A program made the position numbers and the translations under genes. The notes beneath the pieces are model-generated. The model saw only the letters and a program-made list of their open reading frames with translations. It was not told where the DNA came from and searched no databases. Of a stretch of DNA of 18,666 nt, positions 8,132-14,634 are shown one piece after another (positions within the stretch are counted from its first letter, which is position 1; every line of letters starts with the position of its first letter). Source of the stretch: Candidatus Dormiibacterota bacterium (GTDB lineage Bacteria > Chloroflexota > Dormibacteria > UBA8260); the NCBI GenBank assembly GCA_955652545.1, contig CATPCA010000040.1:1-18666 (forward strand), read 5' to 3'.

Positions 8132-8829
8132 TCAGGCCCGAATTGCCCTCGGGGCGCGGGCTGCGCGCCGTCGTCTTCGACGTGGACGGCGTGCTCATCG
8201 ACACCGAACCTGTCTGGCGCAGCGTCGAGATCGAGGTGTTTGACTCGCTCGGGCTGCACCTCACCGAGGCCGACTGCCGGCAGACCATGGGCATGCGCAC
8301 CGGCGAGATGGTGCGCCTCTGGCAAGCGCGACACCCATGGTCCGGCGCGACCGTCGCCGATGTCGTCGAGCGCATCGTCGGCGGCGTCAGCGAGCACGTC
8401 CGCACCCGCGGCGTCGCCATGGACGGTGCCGTCGAGGCCGTGCGGCTGGTGCGCTCATGCCGTCTGCGCTGCGCGGTTGCATCGTCGTCGCCGCGGCCAC
8501 TCATCGACGTGGTGGTGGCCCGGCTCGGCATCGCCGACCAGATCGATGCGGTGTGCTCCGCCGAGGATGAGGAGCGCGGCAAGCCGGCTCCCGACGTCTA
8601 TATCCGTGCAGCCAAGCTGCTCGGCGTGCCCCCGGCCGGCTGCCTGGCCGTCGAAGACTCCGCGCTCGGTGTGCTCTCGGCGCGAGCCGCGGGCATGCCC
8701 TGCGTGGCCATCCCTGACGCGCACACCGCGGAGGATCCGCGGCTCGGCGCGGCCACGTTCCGGCTCGACTCCATCCGCGACCTCGATCGCGAACGCCTGG
8801 AGTCCCTGAGCGCCGCCTACTTCGAGTAG
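8128..8829 (+). CDS. HAD-superfamily sugar-phosphate phosphatase, HxpB (YniC)-like
   Basis: A 233-residue phosphatase starting at GTG 8128, overlapping the preceding stop as GTGA. All four HAD motifs are present: DVDGVLIDTE (nucleophile D18, acid D20), VASSS (119-121 region), GKPAPDVY with K152, and VEDSALGVLSARAAGM with E176/D177. Residues 30-90 form the helical cap of subclass I. The cap segment LWQARHPWSG resembles the E. coli hexitol phosphatase HxpB (YniC), which acts on 2-deoxyglucose-6-phosphate and hexitol phosphates. Beta-phosphoglucomutase-type activity is a possible alternative. It is the last gene of the argF-cdaA run, and its 3' end overlaps the convergent CHAP gene by 13 bases. 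Confidence 0.87.
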   Translation: MIRPELPSGRGLRAVVFDVDGVLIDTEPVWRSVEIEVFDSLGLHLTEADCRQTMGMRTGEMVRLWQARHPWSGATVADVVERIVGGVSEHVRTRGVAMDGAVEAVRLVRSCRLRCAVASSSPRPLIDVVVARLGIADQIDAVCSAEDEERGKPAPDVYIRAAKLLGVPPAGCLAVEDSALGVLSARAAGMPCVAIPDAHTAEDPRLGAATFRLDSIRDLDRERLESLSAAYFE

Positions 8830-9905
8830 ATGAAGCCTTGGATGCCCGACGAGTAGTCGGGGAGCACGCGGTAGCTGACACGGTCCCAGCCGCCGCCGTT
8901 GCCGCTGAAGTTCATCTCGGAGAGCTTGAACTCGCCGGCGGGGACACCCGCGGCCGGGCCGACCGCCTCGACGTAGGCCACGTGACCGACCGAGCTGGCA
9001 CCGTCACCACCGGGCCAGAACACGACCGCCGCGCCGACCTGCGGGGTGTGGCCCTCGGGGTAGCCATAGCGGGCGGCAGCGTAGTACCAGTCCCTGGCGT
9101 TTCCCGACCAGGGGATGCAACGGCGGCTGGCCACGTACCAGGTGCACTGTCCGAAAGAGAAATTGTCGCCACACGATCCGCTGCCGCCTCGCGGCGGCGG
9201 GGGCGCGTTCCCGGCAGCGATCTCCTGGTCGATCTGAGCAATCTGGGCGGCGATCGCGCGTGCCGGGCCGCTGGCGAGCTGGAATGCGTTGTTGCGCTGC
9301 TCGACCAGCAGGAGGAACGCATTGCTGTCCTGGGCGAGCTGCTCCTCGAGCGTGGTCCCCTTTGCGGAGTCGGTCCGGATCTCGGCCTGCTCGGAGGCGA
9401 TCGCCGCTTCCTTGTCACGGAGGTTGGCCTGGAGATTCCTGACCTGCTCGGCAACGTGGGACGTGCCGGCCAGCCGGTCCATGGCCTGGCTGAAGGTGCT
9501 GGCGCTGAGCACGGCGGCGACCCAGGATGCGGTGGTGGTGCTCTCGTAGCTCTGCCTGGTCAGCGCCGCCAGCCCCAGCTTGGCCTTGCCAATCGTCGCC
9601 TCGTCACTGGCCACCTGGCCGCTGAGCGCGAGGAGGCGGGCGTTGAGCGCGGCGAGCTGCTTCTGAGCCGCGAGCAGCCGAGCCTGGGCGTTGGCATACG
9701 CCTGCTCGGCCTGGCCGAGCGATGTGGAAGTGGCGTTTTTGGCCGGCTCCAGCGCCGCGAGCTCCTGAACCAGTTGAGCCCGGCGGGCGCGAAGCGCGCT
9801 GGATTGTGCGGTGTCAGCCTGACCGGCGGGGATGGAGGTGACGCCTGCACTGAGCAGAACGGCACAGCCGACCACGGTCAAGACAAGCTTCTGGCTACCC
9901 CGCAA
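8817..9905 (-). CDS. Secreted coiled-coil CHAP-domain peptidoglycan hydrolase (PcsB-like)
   Basis: A 362-residue exported protein. The N-terminus MRGSQKLVLTVVGCAVLL is a signal peptide with likely cleavage after AGQA (about residue 30). Residues 35-235 are Ala/Gln/Leu-rich heptads forming a long coiled coil. They are interrupted by the hinge SYESTTTASWVAAVLSASTF typical of PcsB-type cell-division hydrolases. A Pro/Gly linker (234-243) leads to a CHAP amidase/endopeptidase domain (246-362) with catalytic C254 in FGQCTWYV and H308 in GHVAYVEAV. The start is TTG 9905, supported by GGAGGG five bases upstream; no in-frame ATG gives a full signal peptide. PcsB relatives split septal peptidoglycan under FtsEX control; no ftsEX is nearby. 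It is convergent with the HAD gene and divergent from thiL. Confidence 0.9.
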   Translation of the reverse strand: MRGSQKLVLTVVGCAVLLSAGVTSIPAGQADTAQSSALRARRAQLVQELAALEPAKNATSTSLGQAEQAYANAQARLLAAQKQLAALNARLLALSGQVASDEATIGKAKLGLAALTRQSYESTTTASWVAAVLSASTFSQAMDRLAGTSHVAEQVRNLQANLRDKEAAIASEQAEIRTDSAKGTTLEEQLAQDSNAFLLLVEQRNNAFQLASGPARAIAAQIAQIDQEIAAGNAPPPPRGGSGSCGDNFSFGQCTWYVASRRCIPWSGNARDWYYAAARYGYPEGHTPQVGAAVVFWPGGDGASSVGHVAYVEAVGPAAGVPAGEFKLSEMNFSGNGGGWDRVSYRVLPDYSSGIQGFIYSK

Positions 9906-9918
9906 AGGTGCCCTCCAT
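9895..9918 (-). other. Possible 7-codon upstream ORF overlapping the CHAP gene start
   Basis: On the minus strand ATG 9918 opens a frame encoding MEGTFAG with a TAG stop at 9897-9895. It spans the TTG start (9905-9903) of the CHAP gene in another frame. AGGAG lies five bases before this ATG, a better-spaced ribosome site than many real genes here have. It could tune initiation at the TTG or be accidental. Confidence 0.3.
9911..9916 (-). promoter_or_regulatory. Ribosome binding site deciding the TTG start of the CHAP gene
   Basis: GGAGGG on the minus strand is separated from TTG 9905 by five bases. This is what selects the TTG over internal GTG codons of the signal peptide. Confidence 0.6.
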
Positions 9919-9953
9919 TCCCTCTCCTTGAGGCTGCGCTACTGCTGCTGCTG

Positions 9954-9984
9954 CCCAATCCGGGGTTGCGGCCCCCGATCTGGG
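9954..9984 (-). promoter_or_regulatory. Hairpin in the leader of the CHAP gene
   Basis: On the minus strand CCCAGATCGGGG pairs with CCCCGGATTGGG (11 of 12 positions, two of them G-U) around a 7-base loop. If transcription starts just downstream of the -10 at 9988-9993, the hairpin sits at the very 5' end of the mRNA, where it could stabilise the transcript. The leader lacks conserved c-di-AMP (ydaO) riboswitch core sequences. Confidence 0.4.
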
Positions 9985-9987
9985 CGG

Positions 9988-10017
9988 ACGATAGAGGGTC
10001 GGAGGGGCCGCATGCAA
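9988..10017 (-). promoter_or_regulatory. Probable promoter of the CHAP gene
   Basis: On the minus strand TTGCAT (10017-10012) and TATCGT (9993-9988) are 18 bases apart, giving a plausible sigma-70 promoter with a leader of about 75 bases. It lies in the 158-base gap between the CHAP and thiL starts. Confidence 0.45.
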
Positions 10018-10046
10018 ATATTCACTGGTTCGGTACAGCGGCTGCC

Positions 10047-10052
10047 TAGAGT
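10047..10052 (+). promoter_or_regulatory. Possible -10 element for thiL
   Basis: TAGAGT lies 11 bases before ATG 10064 and matches the -10 proposed for groES. No clear -35 is present. No Shine-Dalgarno sequence precedes the ATG, so a very short leader is plausible. Confidence 0.35.
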
Positions 10053-10063
10053 TGGCTCCCGCC

Positions 10064-11110
10064 ATGCCCGACTCCGCACCGATCCAACCAGACCGTCGCT
10101 TCGGGACGGGCGGTCCGACGCTCGCCGCGGTCGGGGAGGTCGCTCTCATCGACCAGCTGGTGGCCATTGCCGCCTCATACTTCCAGCCCTCTGTGGCGAT
10201 CACCGCCGGCGATGACGCGGCGCTGTGGCACCCGCCGCCGGGATGCGACGTCGCGGTCAGCATCGACGCGCTGGTCGAGGACGTCGACTTCCGCCGCGGC
10301 TGGATCACGCCCCGCCAGCTGGGCCGCCGCGCCTTCGCCGTAGCGGTCTCCGACCTTGCCGGGACCGGGGCCGAGGCGATTCACTGCCTGGCAACGCTGT
10401 GCGCGCGGCGCACCGAGCAGGTCGAGGACGTCCTGGAGATCCAGCGGGGGCTCTGCGAGGCGGCTGCTGCTACGGGATGCTGGGTGGCCGGTGGCGACGT
10501 GAGCGCGATCGACGGTCCCCTGGTGATCGATGTGTCGGTTACCGGCATCGTGCCTGCTGGGCGCGCCCTGCGTCGGTCCGCCGGCAGACCCGGCGACGTG
10601 CTCCTCGTGACCGGTGTTCTCGGCCGGGCTGCAGCCGGCCTTCGGATGCTTCTCGACGGCGATGACGCCAGGTCGGCTGCCGAACAGCGCTGGATCGAGG
10701 CCCAGCTGCAGCCGGCGACACGGTTGCGCGAAGGACGCGAGCTCCTGGCCCGCGGCGTGCGCTGTGGAGGTGACGTCAGCGACGGCCTGGTCATCGACGC
10801 GCTGCGCACCGCGCGCGCCAGCGGGTGCGCGGTCGAGCTGTGGGCCGACTACCTGCGCGTCGACCCAGCCCTGGTGGAGCGTTTTGGCAAGCAATGGCTG
10901 GAACTTGCGATCGGCGGCGGCGAGGATTTCGAGCTGGTCGCCGCGGTCGCCGAGCGTGAGGTGGAGGGGCTGGTCCGCGACTGGCCCGAAGATCTCGCTC
11001 AGCTGACAACAGTCGGGGCGCTCCGCCAGGGTGAGGGGCTGCGCCTCCTCGACGGTCCGGACGGCATCGAGCTGCCCTTGCCACCCACCCACGCGGGCCA
11101 CTTCTCGTGA
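10064..11110 (+). CDS. thiL: Thiamine-monophosphate kinase
   Basis: Phosphorylates thiamine monophosphate with ATP to give the cofactor thiamine diphosphate. The 348-residue protein has the PurM/AIR-synthase-like ATP and Mg motifs of ThiL: GDDAA (49-53), SIDALVEDVDF (66-76), SDLAGTGA (96-103), GGDVS (143-147), DVSDGL (237-242) and GGGEDFEL. The segment usually reading vEGvHF is VEDVDF here, a His-to-Asp change to note. Selenophosphate synthase and HypE share the fold, but the DVSDGL and GEDFEL motifs favour ThiL. ATG 10064 is preferred to TTG 10052. The stop overlaps the tsaE GTG by four bases, tying it to the t6A genes. No other thi gene is in the window. Confidence 0.92.
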   Translation: MPDSAPIQPDRRFGTGGPTLAAVGEVALIDQLVAIAASYFQPSVAITAGDDAALWHPPPGCDVAVSIDALVEDVDFRRGWITPRQLGRRAFAVAVSDLAGTGAEAIHCLATLCARRTEQVEDVLEIQRGLCEAAAATGCWVAGGDVSAIDGPLVIDVSVTGIVPAGRALRRSAGRPGDVLLVTGVLGRAAAGLRMLLDGDDARSAAEQRWIEAQLQPATRLREGRELLARGVRCGGDVSDGLVIDALRTARASGCAVELWADYLRVDPALVERFGKQWLELAIGGGEDFELVAAVAEREVEGLVRDWPEDLAQLTTVGALRQGEGLRLLDGPDGIELPLPPTHAGHFS

Positions 11111-11592
11111 CACCCGCGCTGCCCGACATGTCGAGTGACTCGCCGGCGGAGACCGAGCTCTACGGCGAAGCTCTCGGCCGAGCGCTTCGTCGTGGTGACG
11201 TGCTTGCGCTCAGCGGTCCCCTCGGCGCCGGCAAGACCTGCCTGGTGCGCGGCATCGTGGCGGGTGCCGGTGGCGACCCGGCGAGTGTTCGCAGCCCGAC
11301 CTTCGTGCTTCACCAGCCGCACCGCGCAGCTCGACTCACGGTGCACCACATCGACCTGTACCGCCTCGGCCGCGGCAGCTCGCTTGATGTCCTCGACCTC
11401 GACGGCTTGCTGGTCGACGGTGCCGCGGTCATCGAATGGGCGGAGTACGGCGACCTCGCCGGCTGCGCGCCGTCCGTCATCACCATCGAGCCCGGTGCCC
11501 TCGACCACCAGCGCGTTCTGCGCCTCGGCGAGCGTGCCCATGAGCACATTGCTCGGGCATGGATGTCGGCCGGCAGCGCGGTCACGCCATGA
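11107..11592 (+). CDS. tsaE: tRNA t6A synthesis ATPase TsaE
   Basis: ATPase partner of the TsaBD complex that puts threonylcarbamoyl on A37 of ANN-decoding tRNAs. The 161-residue protein has the Walker A motif GPLGAGKT (37-44), the switch-like SPTFVLHQ (63-70), HHIDLYRL with the conserved Asp (D83), and IEWAEY. Length is normal for the family. It starts at GTG 11107 in a GTGA overlap with thiL and ends in an ATGA overlap with tsaB, so translation is probably coupled through the cluster. Confidence 0.95.
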   Translation: MTPALPDMSSDSPAETELYGEALGRALRRGDVLALSGPLGAGKTCLVRGIVAGAGGDPASVRSPTFVLHQPHRAARLTVHHIDLYRLGRGSSLDVLDLDGLLVDGAAVIEWAEYGDLAGCAPSVITIEPGALDHQRVLRLGERAHEHIARAWMSAGSAVTP

Positions 11593-12206
11593 GCGTCGTC
11601 GCCATCGACACCGCCGACCGCCTCTCGGCCTGGGTGTTGTGCACCGACGCCGCCGGCGGCATTCTCGACGAGCGCGAGATCCCCGGCGGACAGCTCGACG
11701 CACGCTTGGCCGAGGCCATTGCGGAGTTGCTCCACGACGGCACCGAGGCCATCGTGGTGCTCACCGGGCCTGGGTCGTACAGCGGGGTGCGGGCGGGGAT
11801 GGCTGCGGCGCTGGGAGTGGCGTCGGCACGCCATCTCCCCTTGCACGGGGCTGGCAACCTTCTTGCGGTGGCGGCGGCGGCGCGGGCCGGCGACGGCGAG
11901 GCCATCGTCGCCGTCGCCGATGCGGGCCGCGGCGGTGTGTACCTGGCGCGCTTCGTCGGGCGCGGTGGCCACGCTGAGCAGGTGTCCGAGGTCGAGCGGC
12001 ATGACGCCACCACCGTCCAGTCGGTGCAACACCTGGTGGCCACCACCGCCATCGCGGACCTCGATGTACGCCGTGTCGACCCGCGACATGCCCTGGCCGC
12101 AGCGGTCCCGTGGGCGCTGGCCCGACCCCAACTGCAAGCGGCCGGCCTGGCCGCGACTCACGCGCAGCCGCTGCGCGACGGCGACCGAGCCGACACCTTG
12201 AGTTGA
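11589..12206 (+). CDS. tsaB: tRNA t6A synthesis scaffold protein TsaB
   Basis: Inactive ASKHA-fold partner of TsaD needed for t6A formation. A 205-residue protein beginning MSVVAIDTADRLSAW and carrying GPGSYSGVRAG (usually GPGSFTGLR), the clearest TsaB signature, near residues 60-70. C-terminal sequence is weakly conserved, as usual. The ATG overlaps the tsaE TGA as ATGA. A 66-base gap separates it from the rimI ATG and contains a possible promoter. Confidence 0.9.
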   Translation: MSVVAIDTADRLSAWVLCTDAAGGILDEREIPGGQLDARLAEAIAELLHDGTEAIVVLTGPGSYSGVRAGMAAALGVASARHLPLHGAGNLLAVAAAARAGDGEAIVAVADAGRGGVYLARFVGRGGHAEQVSEVERHDATTVQSVQHLVATTAIADLDVRRVDPRHALAAAVPWALARPQLQAAGLAATHAQPLRDGDRADTLS

Positions 12207-12233
12207 CGGAGCGGGCAACTGCACGGCCGCCTG

Positions 12234-12239
12234 TAAACT
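12234..12239 (+). promoter_or_regulatory. Possible -10 element before rimI
   Basis: TAAACT lies in the only real gap of the thiL-tsaD cluster, 33 bases before ATG 12273. A TTGACG sits at 12203-12208, but the 25-base spacing is too long for a normal pair. This may be an internal promoter for rimI and tsaD. Confidence 0.35.
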
Positions 12240-12272
12240 CATGCTTCGGATCAGCCATCCGCGGTGAGAGTC

Positions 12273-12824
12273 ATGCAAGTCGTCCCGCGCGTCGCCATCG
12301 AGCGCATGCGCCACGAGGACATCCCGGCCGTCCAGGCCATCGAGCGCGAGATCTTCCTCTCCCCGTGGCCGCGCAACGCCTACGCGACCGAGCTCGCGCA
12401 GAACCGGCAGGCGTCGTACATCGTGCTCCGCGAGGACGGCGAACTGGTGGGCTACGCCGGGCTGTGGAAGGTCGTGCACGAGGCCCACGTCACGACCATC
12501 GGAGTTCGTCGTCGCGACCAGGGCAAGGGGTACGGCAAGACCCTCCTCGCCGCACTCATCCAGCGCAGCTACGAGCTCGGGGCACGGTGGCTGACTCTCG
12601 AGGTGCGGGCGGGCAACGACCACGCGATTAGGCTGTACGAGTGGTTCGGCTTCAAGTCGATCGGACGGCGCCGTGGCTACTACACCGACAACGGTGAGGA
12701 TGCGGTGATCATGTGGAGCGACAGCATCCAGGCGCCGGCGTTCAAACGCCGCTTCCTCGACATCTTCGCTCACATCGACGTCGCCGGCCTCGGTTCTGCC
12801 CCCTCCTCGGAGTACCCGCTCTGA
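12273..12824 (+). CDS. rimI: GNAT N-acetyltransferase, ribosomal protein alanine acetyltransferase RimI
   Basis: Acetyl-CoA-dependent N-terminal acetyltransferase; E. coli RimI acts on ribosomal protein bS18. The 183-residue product carries acetyl-CoA motif A (TIGVRRRDQGKGYGKTLL, about 75-92) and the RimI signature LEVRAGNDHAIRLYEWFGF (109-127) followed by GRRRGYYTDNGEDAVIMW. About 30 residues extend beyond the usual end (after VIMW). ATG 12273 is favoured because GGTGAG lies four bases before it; GTG 12264 would add three residues. The position between tsaB and tsaD is the classic one in high-G+C Gram-positive bacteria. The 3' end overlaps tsaD if tsaD begins at CTG 12821. Confidence 0.92.
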   Translation: MQVVPRVAIERMRHEDIPAVQAIEREIFLSPWPRNAYATELAQNRQASYIVLREDGELVGYAGLWKVVHEAHVTTIGVRRRDQGKGYGKTLLAALIQRSYELGARWLTLEVRAGNDHAIRLYEWFGFKSIGRRRGYYTDNGEDAVIMWSDSIQAPAFKRRFLDIFAHIDVAGLGSAPSSEYPL

Positions 12825-13837
12825 ACCTGCTCGCGGTCGAGACCTCGTGCGACGAGACGGCGGCGGCGGTGGTGCGCGACGGACGGGCGTTGCTGAGCAG
12901 CGTCGTTTCATCGCAGATCGCGCTGCACGCAACCCACGGCGGAGTCGTGCCCGACCTGGCCGCGCGCGCCCATCTCGAGGCCATCGGACCGGTGGTGGAC
13001 GAGGCGCTCGCCGTCGCCGGGCAGCGTTGGGAGTCGATCGACGCCGTCGCCGTCACCAGGGGCCCCGGGCTTGCCGGCTGCCTGCTCGTCGGCGCCCTGT
13101 ACGCGCAGGGGGCGGCGGTGGCGCGACGGCTGCCGATGGTCGGTGTGTCGCACATGGCGGGACACGTGTACAGCGCCTGGCTCAGCGACAGCACCCTGGA
13201 GCCGCCCTATCTCGCGCTCGTGGTCAGCGGCGGGCACAGCGACGTTGTGGAGCTGCGCGCTCACGGTGACGCCGTCAGGCTGATGTCGACGCGAGACGAC
13301 GCCGCGGGGGAGGCATTCGACAAGGCGGCTCGTCTGCTCGGGCTGGGCTACCCAGGCGGACCTGAGATCGAGCGGGCAGCTCGTGGCGGCGACCCGGCCC
13401 GGTTCTCGTTGCCGAGCACGAGGCTGGACGACGCGATGTCGTTCAGCGGCCTGAAGACGGCGCTCCGCTACGCGATCCGCGACCTCGGCGCCGATGCGCT
13501 GACGGCTGACGGGACACCTCGCGACCCGGCAGTCGTCAGCGATCTTGCCGCCGCCTTCCAGGCAGCGGTGGTCGGGCAGTTGGTCCACGCGCTGTCCATC
13601 TGCGCTGACCGCACCGACGCGGAGCGCATCGCGGTGGTCGGCGGGGTGGCGGCCAACTCCGCGCTGCGCGACGCCGTCCGCCGCCGATTCACCGGGATTG
13701 CCGTCACGGTCCCGCCTTTGTCGCTGTGCACGGACAACGCGGCCATGATCGGCGCCGCGGGCTGGCAGCGTCTGCGCCGCCGCGGGCCCGACGCCGGCGG
13801 GATCTCCGTGGATCCCACCCTCGACGAGTACGCCTGA
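12821..13837 (+). CDS. tsaD: tRNA N6-threonylcarbamoyladenosine transferase TsaD (probable CTG start)
   Basis: Catalytic subunit that transfers threonylcarbamoyl to A37 of tRNA. From CTG 12821 the protein is 338 residues and begins (M)NLLAVETSCDETAAAVV, exactly the family N-terminus. Metal ligands H111 and H115 (SHMAGH) and D305 (CTDNAAMIGAAGW) are in place. GGVVPDLAARAH, GPGLAGCLLVG, VVSGGHS, GEAFDKAARLLGLGYPGG, FSGLKTA and VGGVAANSALR are all present. The only conventional in-frame start before the ETSCDE motif is ATG 12713. That would add 36 unrelated residues wholly within rimI. CTG 12821 overlaps the rimI TGA as CTGA, mirroring the GTGA and ATGA junctions nearby. Function is certain; the start codon is inferred. 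Confidence 0.94.
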   Translation: MNLLAVETSCDETAAAVVRDGRALLSSVVSSQIALHATHGGVVPDLAARAHLEAIGPVVDEALAVAGQRWESIDAVAVTRGPGLAGCLLVGALYAQGAAVARRLPMVGVSHMAGHVYSAWLSDSTLEPPYLALVVSGGHSDVVELRAHGDAVRLMSTRDDAAGEAFDKAARLLGLGYPGGPEIERAARGGDPARFSLPSTRLDDAMSFSGLKTALRYAIRDLGADALTADGTPRDPAVVSDLAAAFQAAVVGQLVHALSICADRTDAERIAVVGGVAANSALRDAVRRRFTGIAVTVPPLSLCTDNAAMIGAAGWQRLRRRGPDAGGISVDPTLDEYA

Positions 13838-13857
13838 GCGACGAGCGGGCGCCGGAC

Positions 13858-13863
13858 TACGAT
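13858..13863 (+). promoter_or_regulatory. Possible -10 element for the DtxR-family gene
   Basis: TACGAT ends six bases before ATG 13870, the spacing expected of a leaderless transcript. No recognisable -35 is present. A 10-base perfect palindrome, ATCGCGCGAT (13862-13871), overlaps it and the start codon, but such palindromes are common in G+C-rich DNA. Confidence 0.35.
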
Positions 13864-13869
13864 CGCGCG

Positions 13870-14604
13870 ATGAGCGCCAGCGCCAGCGAGCTCCCCCCGG
13901 CGCGCTCCGAGGTGACCGACCGGTACCTGGAGACCATCTACTACATCGAGCACGAGGGTGAGGTCCCCCGGCCCGGGCGCATCGCCGAGTGGCTCGCCGT
14001 CAGCCCACCGACGGTCAGCGTCAGCCTGCAACGACTGGCACGCGACGGCTGGGTGACGCTCGCAAGCGACCGCAGCGTCCATCTGTCGGACGCCGGCCGG
14101 GTGGCCGCTGCCACGGTGGTGCGCCGGCACCGGCTCATCGAACGGTGGCTGACCGACGTCCTCGGTCTCGACTGGGCCACCGCCGACCGCGAGGCGGCGA
14201 TGCTCTCCCACGGTGTCTCGGAGGTCGTGCTCGAGCGTCTCGACGAGCACCTCGGCCGGCCGTCGACGTGTCCCCACGGCAACGTCATCCCCGGCCGTCG
14301 CCCGCCCCAGGGGCGGCCGATGGTGCGGCTGACCGATCTCCCCGCCGGGGTCGAGTCGCGGGTCTTCCGAGTGTCGGAGGTGGCGGAGCACGACGCGCCG
14401 CACCTGCTGGCGGTGCTCCACGACGGAGGCCTGACCCCGGAGGCGCGGATCCTCGTCCGCGGCCGCGGCGAGGGCCAGATCAGGCTGGACGTCGACGGAC
14501 ACCCGGTGGTGGTCAGCGAGGGTGTGGCGGCAACAGTGTGGGTCGAGTCGCCGCCGGACGCCTCATCTACTTCGCATCTGGATCCGGAGAGACCGCCCGC
14601 CTGA
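13870..14604 (+). CDS. DtxR/MntR-family transcriptional regulator with reduced metal site
   Basis: A 244-residue repressor-type protein. Residues 15-75 form the winged helix (RIAEWLAVSPPTVSVSLQRL), followed by a dimerisation domain (RRHRLIERWLTDVLGLDW). A Cys/Pro stretch (STCPHGNVIPG) and a FeoA/SH3-like C-terminal domain (LTDLPAG, ILVRGRG) follow. By hand alignment to DtxR and B. subtilis MntR, H87, E91 and H114 are retained. Several usual ligands are not: R18 replaces DtxR M10/MntR D8, A110 replaces C102/E99, S113 replaces E105/E102, and D106 replaces H98. It may bind metal differently or respond to something else. An IdeR-like box over the ZIP gene 1.1 kb downstream is a candidate target. 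Start choice is supported by the near-leaderless -10. Confidence 0.87.
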   Translation: MSASASELPPARSEVTDRYLETIYYIEHEGEVPRPGRIAEWLAVSPPTVSVSLQRLARDGWVTLASDRSVHLSDAGRVAAATVVRRHRLIERWLTDVLGLDWATADREAAMLSHGVSEVVLERLDEHLGRPSTCPHGNVIPGRRPPQGRPMVRLTDLPAGVESRVFRVSEVAEHDAPHLLAVLHDGGLTPEARILVRGRGEGQIRLDVDGHPVVVSEGVAATVWVESPPDASSTSHLDPERPPA

Positions 14605-14634
14605 GCGCGAGGCCCGTGGCCCGCGCGGGCGGTC
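14591..14634. terminator. Inverted repeat between convergent genes, possible bidirectional terminator
   Basis: GACCGCCCGC (14591-14600) and GCGGGCGGTC (14625-14634) are perfect 10-base complements around a 24-base loop. They span the end of the DtxR-family gene and the end of the convergent stress-protein gene. There is no T-tract on either side, so it is not a textbook intrinsic terminator. It may simply insulate the two transcripts. Confidence 0.4.

Noticed and set aside
9906..10063. c-di-AMP (ydaO-type) riboswitch upstream of the CHAP hydrolase
   Set aside because: Such riboswitches often precede cell-wall hydrolases, and CdaA is encoded nearby, so I looked for one. The leader is short (about 75 bases from the likely start) and lacks the conserved core segments; only a simple hairpin is seen.
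12203..12239. TTGACG/TAAACT as a full sigma-70 promoter before rimI
   Set aside because: The spacing is 25 bases, well outside the normal 16-19. Only the -10-like element was kept, with low confidence.
12713..12820. tsaD starting at ATG 12713
   Set aside because: This adds 36 Arg/Pro-rich residues encoded within rimI that do not belong to the TsaD family; CTG 12821 gives the exact family N-terminus.
11310..12932. A 540-codon open frame on the minus strand
   Set aside because: It is antisense to tsaE, tsaB and rimI, all of which have complete conserved motifs. The predicted product has Arg/His-rich composition and no recognisable domain.
14621..14632. Perfect 12-base palindrome GCCCGCGCGGGC-like sequence as a separate operator
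   Set aside because: It is part of the larger convergent inverted repeat. Short GC-only palindromes are frequent in DNA of this composition.
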